This document shows positions 52,844-61,543 of a stretch of DNA of 64,000 nt, one piece after another (the first letter of the stretch is position 1; the number at the start of each line of letters is the position of its first letter). This stretch comes from Inmirania thermothiophila (GTDB lineage: Bacteria; Pseudomonadota; Gammaproteobacteria; DSM-100275): assembly GCF_003751635.1 (NCBI RefSeq), contig NZ_RJVI01000001.1:118733-182732 (forward strand), in the 5' to 3' direction. The notes beneath the pieces are model-generated. The model made no database searches, was not told the DNA's origin, and saw nothing but the letters and a program-made list of their open reading frames with translations. A program made the translations under genes and the position numbers.

Positions 52844-54280
52844 CTAGTCCCAGAAGGGCGCGGCCTCGCGCCAGCGCCGCCAGGCCAGCCGCGCCGCCGC
52901 CTCCCAGCCCTCCGCGCGCCCCTCGAGCCAGGCGCAAAGGGGCGCACCCGCGCCGATGCGCGCCGCCAGCCCGCGCTGCACGGCGAGGTCCTGGAGCGCG
53001 CCGAGGGCCTCGTTGAGCCGCGTCAACCGCCGCAGGTAGCGCCGCGCACGCCCGCGCGGCTCGGGCCCGGCCACGAGCTGGGCCGCAAGGCGCAGCCGCT
53101 TGACCGCGATGCGCAGGCGGTGGCGATCCTCGGGGCCGAGGCGCGCGAAGCCTCCGCCCCGGTTTCGCACCTGCCGGTGCAGGCGCTCGAGCACGCGCGC
53201 ACCGTGCCGGCGCCAGGGACCGGCACGGGCGGCCTCCCCCGCGGCCATGAGGCCGAGCACCGCGCGCGCTGAGGCGGGGCCGCCGAGGGCCGCCCGGGCC
53301 GCGGCCCGGGCCTCGGCGCGGGCGGTCTCGAACCCCGGCCCGGGCCCGGGCAGGCCGGGGCAGCGCGCCGCCACCGCCCCCCAGGCCTCGCCGAGGACGT
53401 CCAGGTCGCGCAGCGGCCCGGTGGCCCGGGCGAGCGCGCGCAGGTCGTCCGCCAGCGCCTCGTCCTCCGCCCAGGCCACCGGCAGCAGCCGCGGCAGGGT
53501 GCGCAGCCGGCGCAGGGCGAGGCGCACCTGGTGCAGGCCCTCGGCGTCGCCGGCGAGGGCGGCCTCGAGGTGGGCGTCGAGGTGGCGGGCGAGATCGTGG
53601 GTGAGGATCCGCCCCGCCTCGGCGGCGTCGGCCTCCCGGTCCAGCGCCGGCGGGCTCCACGGCGCCGGCGCCGGCGCCTCCGCCGCAAGGCCCGCGAGCC
53701 GGTAGCCCCGCTCGGCCTTGCTCGCGTGCCCCAGGGCCAGCGGCAGCCTCGCGGCGAGGGCGCGCCCGACGCGGTAGAGGCCCTCGGGCGGACCCTGCAG
53801 GAGCTCGATCTCGAGCTCGGCGATGGGCTCGCGGGCGGCGCCGGCGCGAAGCTCGCCGAGGTCGAGGGCAAGCTCCACCTCGAGCCCGGGCTCGGGGGCG
53901 AGGCGCCAGGTCCAGCGCTCGAACCGGGTCTCGAACACCGGCCCCGCGCGCCCCGCGACCGCCGCCACCACCGCCCGGGCCTCGGGCGGGAGCCGCTCGG
54001 GCGCAGGCTCCGGCCCCGCCAGCGGGACCTCCACCTCGCGCCGCACCGCCATCGCCGCCTGCTGCTCGCCGCGCCACTTGACGGTCTGGAGCCAGGTGCG
54101 GCCGGCCCGGCGCACCCGCCAGGCGACGCCGCGCCGCCAAAGCGCGCCCTCGGGGGTGTCGTAGTAGACGCTGACGAGGCGCCGGCGGCGCGGCGCAGGC
54201 CAGTCCGGCGCCGCCACCGCCTGCGGCGTCGGCGTCCCCGCGCCCGCCCAGCGCAGCTTCAGCTCGGTCTCGACGCCCAC
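52844..54280 (-). CDS. CYTH-CHAD domain protein
   Basis: 478 residues. The CYTH domain (about 1-195) begins with VETELKLRW, an intact ExExK triphosphate tunnel signature, so inorganic triphosphatase activity is likely. The CHAD domain (about 215-478) is Arg/His-rich, with HQVRLALRRLRTLPRLL and HRLRIAVKRLRLAAQL motifs that in other proteins bind polyphosphate. Neighbours are PPK2 and PPK1, so a role in polyphosphate metabolism is a good inference. GTG start at 54280; a few upstream alternatives exist. Confidence 0.92.
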   Translation of the reverse strand: MGVETELKLRWAGAGTPTPQAVAAPDWPAPRRRRLVSVYYDTPEGALWRRGVAWRVRRAGRTWLQTVKWRGEQQAAMAVRREVEVPLAGPEPAPERLPPEARAVVAAVAGRAGPVFETRFERWTWRLAPEPGLEVELALDLGELRAGAAREPIAELEIELLQGPPEGLYRVGRALAARLPLALGHASKAERGYRLAGLAAEAPAPAPWSPPALDREADAAEAGRILTHDLARHLDAHLEAALAGDAEGLHQVRLALRRLRTLPRLLPVAWAEDEALADDLRALARATGPLRDLDVLGEAWGAVAARCPGLPGPGPGFETARAEARAAARAALGGPASARAVLGLMAAGEAARAGPWRRHGARVLERLHRQVRNRGGGFARLGPEDRHRLRIAVKRLRLAAQLVAGPEPRGRARRYLRRLTRLNEALGALQDLAVQRGLAARIGAGAPLCAWLEGRAEGWEAAARLAWRRWREAAPFWD

Positions 54281-54305
54281 GGGGACCGCGCCGGCGCTGC
54301 CACGC

Positions 54306-54866
54306 TCAGAAGATGAGGCGGAGGCCGAAGTAGCCGCCCTTGTCCACGTCGACGTCGCGATGGGCCTCCAGCTCGCTGCGCACCCGCCGGTAGCCGAGGT
54401 AGACGATGGCCGTGCGCAGGATCTCGTACTCGCCCTGGATCGAGAAGTCGGACTGGCCGTCGCTGTCGAGGAAGGAGACGATCCCCGGCGCGTAGAAGGC
54501 CTCGGCCTGGATCGCGAAGCGGTTGGCGGCGGGGAAGACGTAGCGCAGCCGCCCGCCGAGACCCAGCGCGAGGACGTCCTGGTCCCCCGCGGTCCCGAGG
54601 TAGGCGCGCAGCCCCGCCGCGGCGGTGAAGCCCGACCCCGGCGCGGGATCGCCCACCACCTCGAGGCCGCCGTGGGCGAGGGCGTCGTCGCCGTCGTTGG
54701 CGATGAGGCCGATGTTCCACTGGGCGTTGCCGAGCCTGCTCGCGGCCACCGCGCTGGTGTAGGCGGCGCGCACCGCATCGTCGCTCAGGCTGATGTCGAG
54801 CCCCTGCGCCCGCACCCCGAGGGCGGCCGCACCGAGCAGCAGCGCGGCGAGATGACGTGCCTTCAT
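54306..54866 (-). CDS. YfaZ-family outer-membrane protein
   Basis: 186-residue exported protein: signal peptide about 1-21 (ends VRAQG), then alternating beta strands and a C-terminal phenylalanine in GLRLIF, as in outer-membrane barrels. The pattern GLDISLSDDAVRAAY and YEILRTAIVYLGYRRVR fits the YfaZ family (function poorly known). ATG at 54866 has AGGGGG upstream. It precedes the CYTH-CHAD gene by 25 bases on the same strand. Confidence 0.82.
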   Translation of the reverse strand: MKARHLAALLLGAAALGVRAQGLDISLSDDAVRAAYTSAVAASRLGNAQWNIGLIANDGDDALAHGGLEVVGDPAPGSGFTAAAGLRAYLGTAGDQDVLALGLGGRLRYVFPAANRFAIQAEAFYAPGIVSFLDSDGQSDFSIQGEYEILRTAIVYLGYRRVRSELEAHRDVDVDKGGYFGLRLIF

Positions 54867-55053
54867 GATGTCCCCCTGTTGCCCCAATGGTTGCGAAAGC
54901 CGCGGCCATTGTAGCCGCCCCCGCGGCGGCCGGGGTCTGCTGCGCCGCAGCACGCCATAGGCCGCGCCGATGTCCCGATAGAACAAATCCGTTCGCGGCG
55001 CGGCGGCCGTGGAGGCAGACTCGCCCCCCGTCACGTCGGCACCAGGAGCCCCC
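54867..55053. promoter_or_regulatory. Divergent intergenic region between yfaZ-like and soeA
   Basis: 187 bases without coding. Minus-strand TACAAT at 54913-54908 is a -10 candidate for the porin gene. A 15-base inverted repeat TGCTGCGCCGCAGCA (7-bp arms, 1-base centre) at 54938-54952 could be an operator. TAGAAC at 54979-54984 is a weak plus-strand -10. No convincing -35 hexamers. Confidence 0.35.
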
Positions 55054-57951
55054 ATGCCCGCCCAGCCCCGGCCCGCCGCCCCCGGCGACGAGATCCGCCA
55101 CACCACCTGCTACATGTGCGCCTGCCGCTGCGGCATCCGCGTGCACCTGCGCGACGGCATGGTGCGCTACATCGAGGGCAACCCCGACCACCCCCTCAAC
55201 CAGGGCGTGATCTGCGCCAAGGGGGCGTCGGGGATCATGAAGCAGTACTCGCCGGCGCGCCTGACCCAGCCGCTGCGCCGCCGCGACGGGGCCGAGCGCG
55301 GCGAGGGCGCCTTCGAGCCCATCTCCTGGGACGAGGCCATGGAGATGCTGGCCGAGCGGCTCGGGCGCATCCGCGCCACCGACCCGAAGCGCTTCGCCTT
55401 CTTCACCGGCCGCGACCAGATGCAGGCCCTCACGGGGCTCTTCGCCCGCCAGTTCGGCACCCCCAACTACGCCGCCCACGGCGGCTTCTGCTCGGTCAAC
55501 ATGGCCGCGGGGATGATCTACACCATCGGCGGCTCGTTCTGGGAGTTCGGCGGCCCGGACCTGGAGCGGGCGCGGCTGTTCGTGATGCTCGGCACCGCCG
55601 AGGACCACCACGCCAACCCCCTCAAGATCGCCATCTCACGCTTCAAGCGGGCGGGCGGGCGCTTCATCGCCATCAACCCCGTGCGCACCGGCTACGCCGC
55701 CATCGCCGACGAGTGGGTGCCGATCCGGCCCGGCACCGACGGCGCGCTGCTGCTCGCCCTCATCCACGAGCTCGTCCGGCTCGGCCTCTACGACCGCGAC
55801 TTCCTGGTGCGCTACACCAACGCGGCGCAGCTGGTGAACCAGGACGAGGCGAGCGCCGAGTACGGCCTCTTCGTGCGCTTCGAGGTCCCCCCCGAGGAGG
55901 GCTGCTTCGACCCCCAGAACAAGCTCTGGTGGGACCGCCTCCGCGACCGGCCGGTGCCGACCCACAGCGAGGGCGCCGACCCGCGGCTGCTCGGCAGATT
56001 CCGCCTCCCCGACGGCACCCCGGTCAAGCCCGCCTTCCAGCTCCTCAAGGAGCGGGTCGAGCGCTACACCCCCGAGTGGGCCGAGGGCATCACCGGCATC
56101 GGCGCCGACACGATCCGGCGGCTGGCCCACGAGATGGGGATCACCGCCCGCGACGGCACGGTGGAGCTGCCCATCGCCTGGACCGACGTCTGGGGGCGGG
56201 AGCACGAATCGGTCACCGGCAACCCCGTGGCCTTCCACGCCATGCGCGGGCTGGCCGCCCACAGCAACGGCTTCCACGCCGTCCGCGCCCTCTCGATCCT
56301 CATAACCCTCCTCGGCGTCATCGACCGCCCCGGCGGCTTCCGCCACAAGGCGCCCTTCCCGCGCCCGATCCCGCCCTGCGCCAAGCCCCCGAAGGGGCCC
56401 GGGGACGTGCGCCCGGGCGAGCCGCTCGCGGCGATGCCGCTGGGCTGGCCGGCCGAGCCCGAGGACCTCGCGGTGGACGAGCACGGCGAGCCGCTGCGCA
56501 TCGACAAGGCCTTCTCCTGGGAGTACCCCCTCGCCGTCCACGGGCTCATGCACAACGTCATCACCAACGCCTGGCGCGGCGACCCCTACCCCATCGACAC
56601 CCTGATGCTGTTCATGGCCAACATGGCCTGGAACTCGTCCATGAACACCGGCCGCGTGCGCGAGATGCTGGTGGACAGGGACGAGCACGGCGAGTACCGC
56701 ATCCCCTTCCTCGTGGTCTGCGATGCCTTCGCGTCCGAGACCGTGGCCTTCGCCGACCTGGTGCTGCCCGACACCACCTACCTCGAGCGCCACGACGTCA
56801 TGTCCATGCTCGACCGCCCGATCTCGGAGTTCGACGGCCCCATGGACGCCGTGCGCGTGCCCGTGGTGGCGCCCCCCGCGGGCTGCCGCCCCTTCCAGGA
56901 CGTGCTCATCGAGCTGGGCGCCCGCCTCGGCCTGCCCGCCTTCACCGAGGCCGACGGGCGCCCGCGCTATCGCGACTACCGCGACTTCGTGCTGCGCTAC
57001 GAGACCGAGCCCGGCTCCGGCATCGGCTTCCTCGCCGGCTGGCGCGGCCGGGGCGGCGAGCGGTTCATGCGCGGCGAGCCCAACCCGCGCCAGTGGGAGA
57101 TGTACGAGGCCAACGGCTGCCACTTCCACCACCCGCTGCCGCCCTCGTACCGCTACATGCGCAACTGGAACAAGGGCTACCTGCAGTGGGCCCGCCACCA
57201 CGGGCTCATCCGCTACGCCGAGCCGATCCTGATCCACCTCTACTCCGAGGTGCTGCAGAAGTTCCGGCTCGCCGCCGAGGGCCGCTGGGACGGGCGCCGG
57301 CCCCCCGAGCGGCTGCGCGCGCGCGTGCGCACCTGGTTCGATCCGCTGCCCTTCTACGCCGAGCCGCTGCAGAGCCAGGCCGTGGACACCGGCCGCTACC
57401 CGCTGCGCGCGGTGACCCAGCGCCCCATGGCCATGTACCACGCGTGGGACTCGCAGAACGCCTGGCTGCGCCAGATCCACGGCCACAACAGCCTCTTCGT
57501 CCACCCCGCCACCGCCGCGGCCTGCGGCGTCGCCGACGGCGGCTGGGCCTGGCTGGCATCCCCCCACGGACGGGTGCGCTGCCGCGTGCGCCTGAGCGAG
57601 GCGGTGGAGCCCGGCACGGTCTGGACCTGGAACGCCGTCGGCAAGGCCGCCGGCACCTGGGCCCTCGACCCGCGGGCGGACGAGGCCCGCATCGGCTTCC
57701 TCCTCAACCACCTCATCACCGAGGAGCTCCCGGCCGAGGACGGCGGCCCGCCGTGGTCCAACGCCGATCCCGTCACCGGCCAGGCGGGCTGGTACGACCT
57801 GCGCGTGCGCCTGGATCCGGCCGGCCCCGCCGAGGCCGGGGAGAGCGCGCCGCAGTTCGCCCCGCCCGCCGAGCCCCCGGGGCTCGCCGGCCATGCCTGG
57901 ACCCGCGACCGGGTGGCGCGCCTTCGCCGCCTGGGGAGGCGCCGCCCGTGA
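55054..57951 (+). CDS. soeA: Sulfite dehydrogenase (quinone), molybdoprotein subunit SoeA
   Basis: Large catalytic subunit oxidising sulfite to sulfate in the cytoplasm, 965 residues. No Tat signal is present: the protein starts MPAQPRPAAPGDEIRH. A [4Fe-4S] motif CYMCACRCG...VICAKG follows, then the Mo-ligand cysteine in GGFCSVNMAAG. The length (965) and cytoplasmic start favour SoeA over PsrA/PhsA (about 750 aa with Tat). Start ATG at 55054 has AGGAG upstream. Coupled to soeB by GTGA; soeC follows. Substrate is inferred from family resemblance and gene set. Confidence 0.85.
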   Translation: MPAQPRPAAPGDEIRHTTCYMCACRCGIRVHLRDGMVRYIEGNPDHPLNQGVICAKGASGIMKQYSPARLTQPLRRRDGAERGEGAFEPISWDEAMEMLAERLGRIRATDPKRFAFFTGRDQMQALTGLFARQFGTPNYAAHGGFCSVNMAAGMIYTIGGSFWEFGGPDLERARLFVMLGTAEDHHANPLKIAISRFKRAGGRFIAINPVRTGYAAIADEWVPIRPGTDGALLLALIHELVRLGLYDRDFLVRYTNAAQLVNQDEASAEYGLFVRFEVPPEEGCFDPQNKLWWDRLRDRPVPTHSEGADPRLLGRFRLPDGTPVKPAFQLLKERVERYTPEWAEGITGIGADTIRRLAHEMGITARDGTVELPIAWTDVWGREHESVTGNPVAFHAMRGLAAHSNGFHAVRALSILITLLGVIDRPGGFRHKAPFPRPIPPCAKPPKGPGDVRPGEPLAAMPLGWPAEPEDLAVDEHGEPLRIDKAFSWEYPLAVHGLMHNVITNAWRGDPYPIDTLMLFMANMAWNSSMNTGRVREMLVDRDEHGEYRIPFLVVCDAFASETVAFADLVLPDTTYLERHDVMSMLDRPISEFDGPMDAVRVPVVAPPAGCRPFQDVLIELGARLGLPAFTEADGRPRYRDYRDFVLRYETEPGSGIGFLAGWRGRGGERFMRGEPNPRQWEMYEANGCHFHHPLPPSYRYMRNWNKGYLQWARHHGLIRYAEPILIHLYSEVLQKFRLAAEGRWDGRRPPERLRARVRTWFDPLPFYAEPLQSQAVDTGRYPLRAVTQRPMAMYHAWDSQNAWLRQIHGHNSLFVHPATAAACGVADGGWAWLASPHGRVRCRVRLSEAVEPGTVWTWNAVGKAAGTWALDPRADEARIGFLLNHLITEELPAEDGGPPWSNADPVTGQAGWYDLRVRLDPAGPAEAGESAPQFAPPAEPPGLAGHAWTRDRVARLRRLGRRRP

Positions 57952-58679
57952 CCCAGCTCGCCCTCGTCATCGACCTCAACGTCTGCGTCGGCTGCCACGC
58001 CTGCGTCACCTCTTGCAAGGCCTGGAACAGCTTCGGCGAGGCCGGCCCCATGACCGACCCCGACCCCTACGGGCCGGGCTACGGCGGCACCTTCTTCAAC
58101 CGCGTCCTCACCTACGAGGCGGGCCGCTTCCCGGAGGTGGACACCATCCACTTCCCCAAGAGCTGCCTGCACTGCGAGGACCCGCCCTGCGTCCCCGTCT
58201 GCCCCACCGGGGCGAGCTACAAGCGGGAGAAGGACGGCATCGTCCTCGTCGACCACGACAAGTGCATCGGCTGCAAGTACTGCGCCTGGGCCTGCCCCTA
58301 CGGGGCGCGGGAGCTGGACGCGGGGGAGAAGGTCATGGCCAAGTGCACCCTGTGCGCCGACCGCCTCGACGACGAGACCCTGCCCCCGGAGCGGCGCAGG
58401 CCCGCCTGCGTCCTCGCCTGCCCCACCGGGGCGCGCATCTTCGGCGACATCCACGACCCCGATTCCGAGGCCTCGCGCGCCATCCGCGCGCATGGCGGCT
58501 ACACCCTCATGCCCGAGCTCGGCACGCGCCCGGCGAACCACTACCTGCCGCGCCGGCGCACCGAGATGCGCATCCACCCCGACGAGCTGGTGCGCGCCGA
58601 CAACCCGCTGCGCAAGGAGGGCGAGCTGCCGGCGCCGCCCGCCGACGCACCCACCCTGGACGAGACCACGAGCTGGTAG
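57948..58679 (+). CDS. soeB: Sulfite dehydrogenase Fe-S subunit SoeB
   Basis: Electron-transfer subunit of 243 residues with four [4Fe-4S] clusters of the DmsB/PsrB type: CVGCHACVTSCK (about 12-23), CLHCEDPPCVPVCP, CIGCKYCAWACP and CTLCADRL...CVLACP. No signal peptide, in line with a cytoplasmic complex. GTG start overlaps the soeA stop (57948-57951). Passes electrons from SoeA to the membrane subunit SoeC. Confidence 0.9.
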   Translation: MTQLALVIDLNVCVGCHACVTSCKAWNSFGEAGPMTDPDPYGPGYGGTFFNRVLTYEAGRFPEVDTIHFPKSCLHCEDPPCVPVCPTGASYKREKDGIVLVDHDKCIGCKYCAWACPYGARELDAGEKVMAKCTLCADRLDDETLPPERRRPACVLACPTGARIFGDIHDPDSEASRAIRAHGGYTLMPELGTRPANHYLPRRRTEMRIHPDELVRADNPLRKEGELPAPPADAPTLDETTSW

Positions 58680-58683
58680 GCCC

Positions 58684-59622
58684 ATGCGTCCTGCGATCTC
58701 CGTCGTCCTCCTCACCACCCTCATCGGCGCCGGCCAGGGCCTGCTCCTCGCCCTCTACGGCGCCCGCCTGGCGGCGCGGGCCGCCCTCGTCCCCGCCGCC
58801 CCCGAGGGCCTCCACGCCGTCGGCGCGGGGGTGGCCGTCGCCCTCATGGCGGCGGGGCTCGCCGCCTCCTTCTTCCACCTCGGCCGGCCGGCGCGGGCCT
58901 GGCGCGCCGCGAGCGGCTGGCGCACCTCGTGGCTGTCGCGCGAGGTCATCGCCCTGCCCGTGGCCATGGCCGCCACCGCGGCCTACGGCGCCGCCGCCCT
59001 GGCCGCCCCGGCCTGGGCCGCGGCGGCAGGCGCCCTCGCCGCCGCGGCGGCCCTCGCGCTCTACCTCTGCACCGCCATGATCTACGCCTCGATCCGCTTC
59101 CTGCGGGAGTGGCACACGCCGCTGACGGTGCTCAACTTCACCCTCGTGGGGCTGGCCTCGGGGGCGACGCTCGCGGCCGCGCTGGCGGCGGCGCAGGCCC
59201 CGGCGCTGCTCCCGCCCCTCGCGGGCGCGGCGGCGGTGCTGGCGCTGGCGGCCCTCGCCGGGCGCGGGGCGGTGCTGCTGCGCAACGCCCGCCTCGGCCC
59301 CCCGGTCGCCCCGGCGGCGGCCATCGGCCTCCACCACCGCCGGGTCCGCCAGATCGCCCGCGGCACCACCGCCCCCGGCTTCCCCACCCGGGAGTTCTTC
59401 CACGGCCGCCGCGCGGGCGTCGTGCGCGCGGTGCGCGCCGCCTTCCCGCTGGCCGCCTTCGTGCTCCCCGCCATCCTCGCCGGCGTCGCCGCCCTGACGG
59501 GCGCGGCCGCCGCGGCCTGGGCCGCGACCGCGGTGCAGGCGGCAGGCCTTCTGCTCGAGCGCTGGTCCTTCTTCGCCGAGGCCCGCCACCCGCAGAACGT
59601 CTACTGCGAGGCCGTGGCCTGA
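58684..59622 (+). CDS. soeC: Sulfite dehydrogenase membrane anchor SoeC (DmsC-like)
   Basis: 312-residue polytopic membrane protein with eight or so hydrophobic spans of the DmsC family. Conserved features include FFHLGRPARAWRA (about 61-73), TSWLSREVIALP and the C-terminal LLLERWSFFAEARHPQNVYCEAVA. It should anchor SoeAB and reduce the quinone pool. ATG at 58684, 4 bases after soeB. The last gene of the operon; a separate promoter for rpmB lies just beyond. Confidence 0.88.
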   Translation: MRPAISVVLLTTLIGAGQGLLLALYGARLAARAALVPAAPEGLHAVGAGVAVALMAAGLAASFFHLGRPARAWRAASGWRTSWLSREVIALPVAMAATAAYGAAALAAPAWAAAAGALAAAAALALYLCTAMIYASIRFLREWHTPLTVLNFTLVGLASGATLAAALAAAQAPALLPPLAGAAAVLALAALAGRGAVLLRNARLGPPVAPAAAIGLHHRRVRQIARGTTAPGFPTREFFHGRRAGVVRAVRAAFPLAAFVLPAILAGVAALTGAAAAAWAATAVQAAGLLLERWSFFAEARHPQNVYCEAVA

Positions 59623-59630
59623 GCCCGCGC

Positions 59631-59659
59631 TTGTCGGCGCGGGGACTTTGTGGTAGAAA
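59631..59659 (+). promoter_or_regulatory. Promoter of rpmB-rpmG
   Basis: TTGTCG (59631-59636), exact 17-base spacer, TAGAAA (59654-59659), 47 bases before the rpmB ATG. Both hexamers match the sigma-70 consensus at four of six positions, with optimal spacing, just after the soeC stop. Confidence 0.55.
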
Positions 59660-59706
59660 AGCGCGCCTTCGCCTGCACGGCGCCGGCTTCACCCGAGGAC
59701 GGAACC

Positions 59707-59943
59707 ATGTCGAGAGTCTGCCAGGTCACCGGCAAGCGCCCCATGACGGGGCACAACGTCTCGCACGCCAACAACAAGACCAAGCGGCGCTTCCTGCCCA
59801 ACCTGCACACGCACCGCTTCTGGGTCGAGAGCGAGAAGCGCTGGGTCAGGCTGCGGGTCTCGCGCAAGGGCATGCGCATCATCGACAAGCGCGGCATCGA
59901 GGCCGTGCTCAAGGACCTGCGTGCGCGCGGCGTGAAGGTCTGA
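59707..59943 (+). CDS. rpmB: 50S ribosomal protein L28
   Basis: 78 residues. [29 protein letters not shown] is the family N-terminus, followed by [23 protein letters not shown]. Only one cysteine (C5) is present, so this is the zinc-independent form without the CxxC pairs. ATG at 59707. It is followed after 13 bases by rpmG, as in most bacteria. Confidence 0.98.
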   Translation: MSRVCQVTGKRPMTGHNVSHANNKTKRRFLPNLHTHRFWVESEKRWVRLRVSRKGMRIIDKRGIEAVLKDLRARGVKV

Positions 59944-59956
59944 GGGGGGCGGCACC

Positions 59957-60112
59957 ATGCGCGAGAAGATCAAGCTCGTCTCCAGCGCCGGCACCGGCCA
60001 CTTCTACACCACCACCAAGAACAAGCGCAACACGCCCGACAAGCTCGAGATGCGCAAGTTCGACCCGGTGGTGCGCAGGTACGTGATCTACAAGGAGGCC
60101 AAGATCAAGTAG
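59957..60112 (+). CDS. rpmG: 50S ribosomal protein L33
   Basis: 51 residues starting [17 protein letters not shown] and ending [10 protein letters not shown]. No cysteine is present, so it is the zinc-free type; L28 next to it is also zinc-free, consistent with a genome that does not rely on zinc-bound forms here. GGGGGGC lies upstream of the ATG at 59957. Gene is shorter than common cut-offs but its identity is certain. Confidence 0.98.
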   Translation: MREKIKLVSSAGTGHFYTTTKNKRNTPDKLEMRKFDPVVRRYVIYKEAKIK

Positions 60113-60139
60113 CCCGCGCGCTGCGGCCGCGGATCCCGC

Positions 60140-60164
60140 GAGGCCCGGCCCGGCGCCGGGCCTC
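60140..60164 (+). terminator. Hairpin terminator after rpmG
   Basis: Perfect 10-bp stem GAGGCCCGGC / GCCGGGCCTC with a 5-base loop, followed by TT, 27 bases after the rpmG stop and before the convergent desaturase gene. Probably serves both directions. Confidence 0.7.
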
Positions 60165-60212
60165 TTCGCGTCCGCACCCGGCGCCTCCGCGGGTGGCGCC
60201 CCCGCCGCGGGG

Positions 60213-61388
60213 TCAGGCGAGCGCCTTCGCCCCGCGCAGGCGCAGGCCCGCGAGCTCCCGGGCGAAGCGCCGCATCGCCTCCACCCCGGAGGCCTCCGCC
60301 CGGCGCCGCCACGCCTCCAGGGCATCGCGCAGCCGCTCGTAGCTGCCCGCCGAGGCCCACTGGGCCTTGAGCTCCAGATAGCCCTCCCAGGCCGCGCGCA
60401 GGCGCGGGCTCGCCGCCGCCGCCGTCTCCAGCTCCCGCCGCAGGGCGCCGTCCAGGTCGGCGGGCAGCCCCCGCAGCCGGCGCGCCAGGCGCCGCCACGC
60501 CGGACCCCGCAGCTCCTCGCGCAGCACCGGCACGAGCACGTGCCGGACGTAGCGCGAGGCGAGCTCCAGGCGCGCCGCGGCGCAGGCCCGCGCCGCCTCC
60601 AGGTCCAGGGCCTCGCCCTCGCCGCGCCAGGCGAGCTGGGGCAGCGTGCGCTTGACCCGCGCCAGCCCCAGCATCTCGAGGATGCGGATGTAGAGCCAGC
60701 CGATGTCGAACTCCCACGGGCGCGCCGACAGCCGCGCCGAGCCCGGGTAGGCATGGTGGTTGTTGTGCAGCTCCTCGCCCCCGATCAGCACGCCCCAGGG
60801 GAGGATGTTGCGGGAGGCGTCCTCGGTGGCGAAGTTGCGGTAGCCCACGTAGTGGCCGATGCCGTTGATGACGCCCGCGGCGAGCACCGGGATCCACAGC
60901 ATCTGCACCGCCCAGGCGGTGAGCCCGAGGGGGCCGAAGAGGACGAGGTCGGCGAGCGCGAGCAGCGTGATGCCGAGGGTCGGGTGGCGGCTGTAGAGGT
61001 GGCGCTCGAGCCAGTCGTCGGGGGTGCCGCGGCCGAAGCGCTCGAGGGTCTGCACATCGGCCGCCGCCGCCCGGTAGAGCTCGGTGCCGCGGGTGAGCAG
61101 GGCCGGCAGCCCCAGCACCTGGGGGCTGTGGGGGTCGTCCTCGGTCTCGCAGTGGGTGTGGTGCTTGCGGTGCACCGCGACCCACTCCTTGGTGACCATG
61201 CCGGTGGTGAGCCACAGCCAGAAGCGGAAGAAGTGGCTCACCGCCGGGTGCAGGTCCAGGGCGCGGTGGGCCTGGGCGCGATGCAGGAAGATGGTCACCG
61301 CGGCGATGGTGACGTGGGTGGTGGCGAGCACATAGAGGACGATGCCGCCCCAGCCGAGGCCGGTGACGCCGTCGAGCAGATCGTTCAT
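60213..61388 (-). CDS. Fatty acid desaturase (acyl-CoA/acyl-lipid delta-9 type)
   Basis: Membrane di-iron desaturase of 391 residues. The three His boxes are present: HRAQAHRALDLHP (about 36-48), HRKHHTHCE (near 73-81) and HNNHHAYPGSARLS (near 205). Several hydrophobic segments surround them. A Glu/Arg/Ala-rich C-terminal extension of about 110 residues follows the last box and has no recognised motif. ATG at 61388. In Pseudomonas DesB-like enzymes introduce double bonds under aerobic growth. TATATT at 61436-61431 could be the -10. Confidence 0.93.
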   Translation of the reverse strand: MNDLLDGVTGLGWGGIVLYVLATTHVTIAAVTIFLHRAQAHRALDLHPAVSHFFRFWLWLTTGMVTKEWVAVHRKHHTHCETEDDPHSPQVLGLPALLTRGTELYRAAAADVQTLERFGRGTPDDWLERHLYSRHPTLGITLLALADLVLFGPLGLTAWAVQMLWIPVLAAGVINGIGHYVGYRNFATEDASRNILPWGVLIGGEELHNNHHAYPGSARLSARPWEFDIGWLYIRILEMLGLARVKRTLPQLAWRGEGEALDLEAARACAAARLELASRYVRHVLVPVLREELRGPAWRRLARRLRGLPADLDGALRRELETAAAASPRLRAAWEGYLELKAQWASAGSYERLRDALEAWRRRAEASGVEAMRRFARELAGLRLRGAKALA

Positions 61389-61543
61389 GCCGGTCGTTCG
61401 CTTCGCTTCGCGTCCCGTCGACGCACGCCGAATATAGACCACCGCCGCCTCCCGCGCCCCGACGCCGGTCAATCGCGCCGCACTTGCCGGCGGCCTCCGC
61501 CGCCGCTCTAATGGGCGGCACCCCGGCCGAGGCAGAGGCACGC

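Noticed and set aside
54281..54305. Separate small gene between YfaZ-like and CYTH-CHAD genes
   Set aside because: Only 25 bases remain; no start and stop fit.
55054..57951. Polysulfide or thiosulfate reductase (PsrA/PhsA)
   Set aside because: Those enzymes are shorter (about 750 residues) and carry Tat signals; this protein has 965 residues and a cytoplasmic start.
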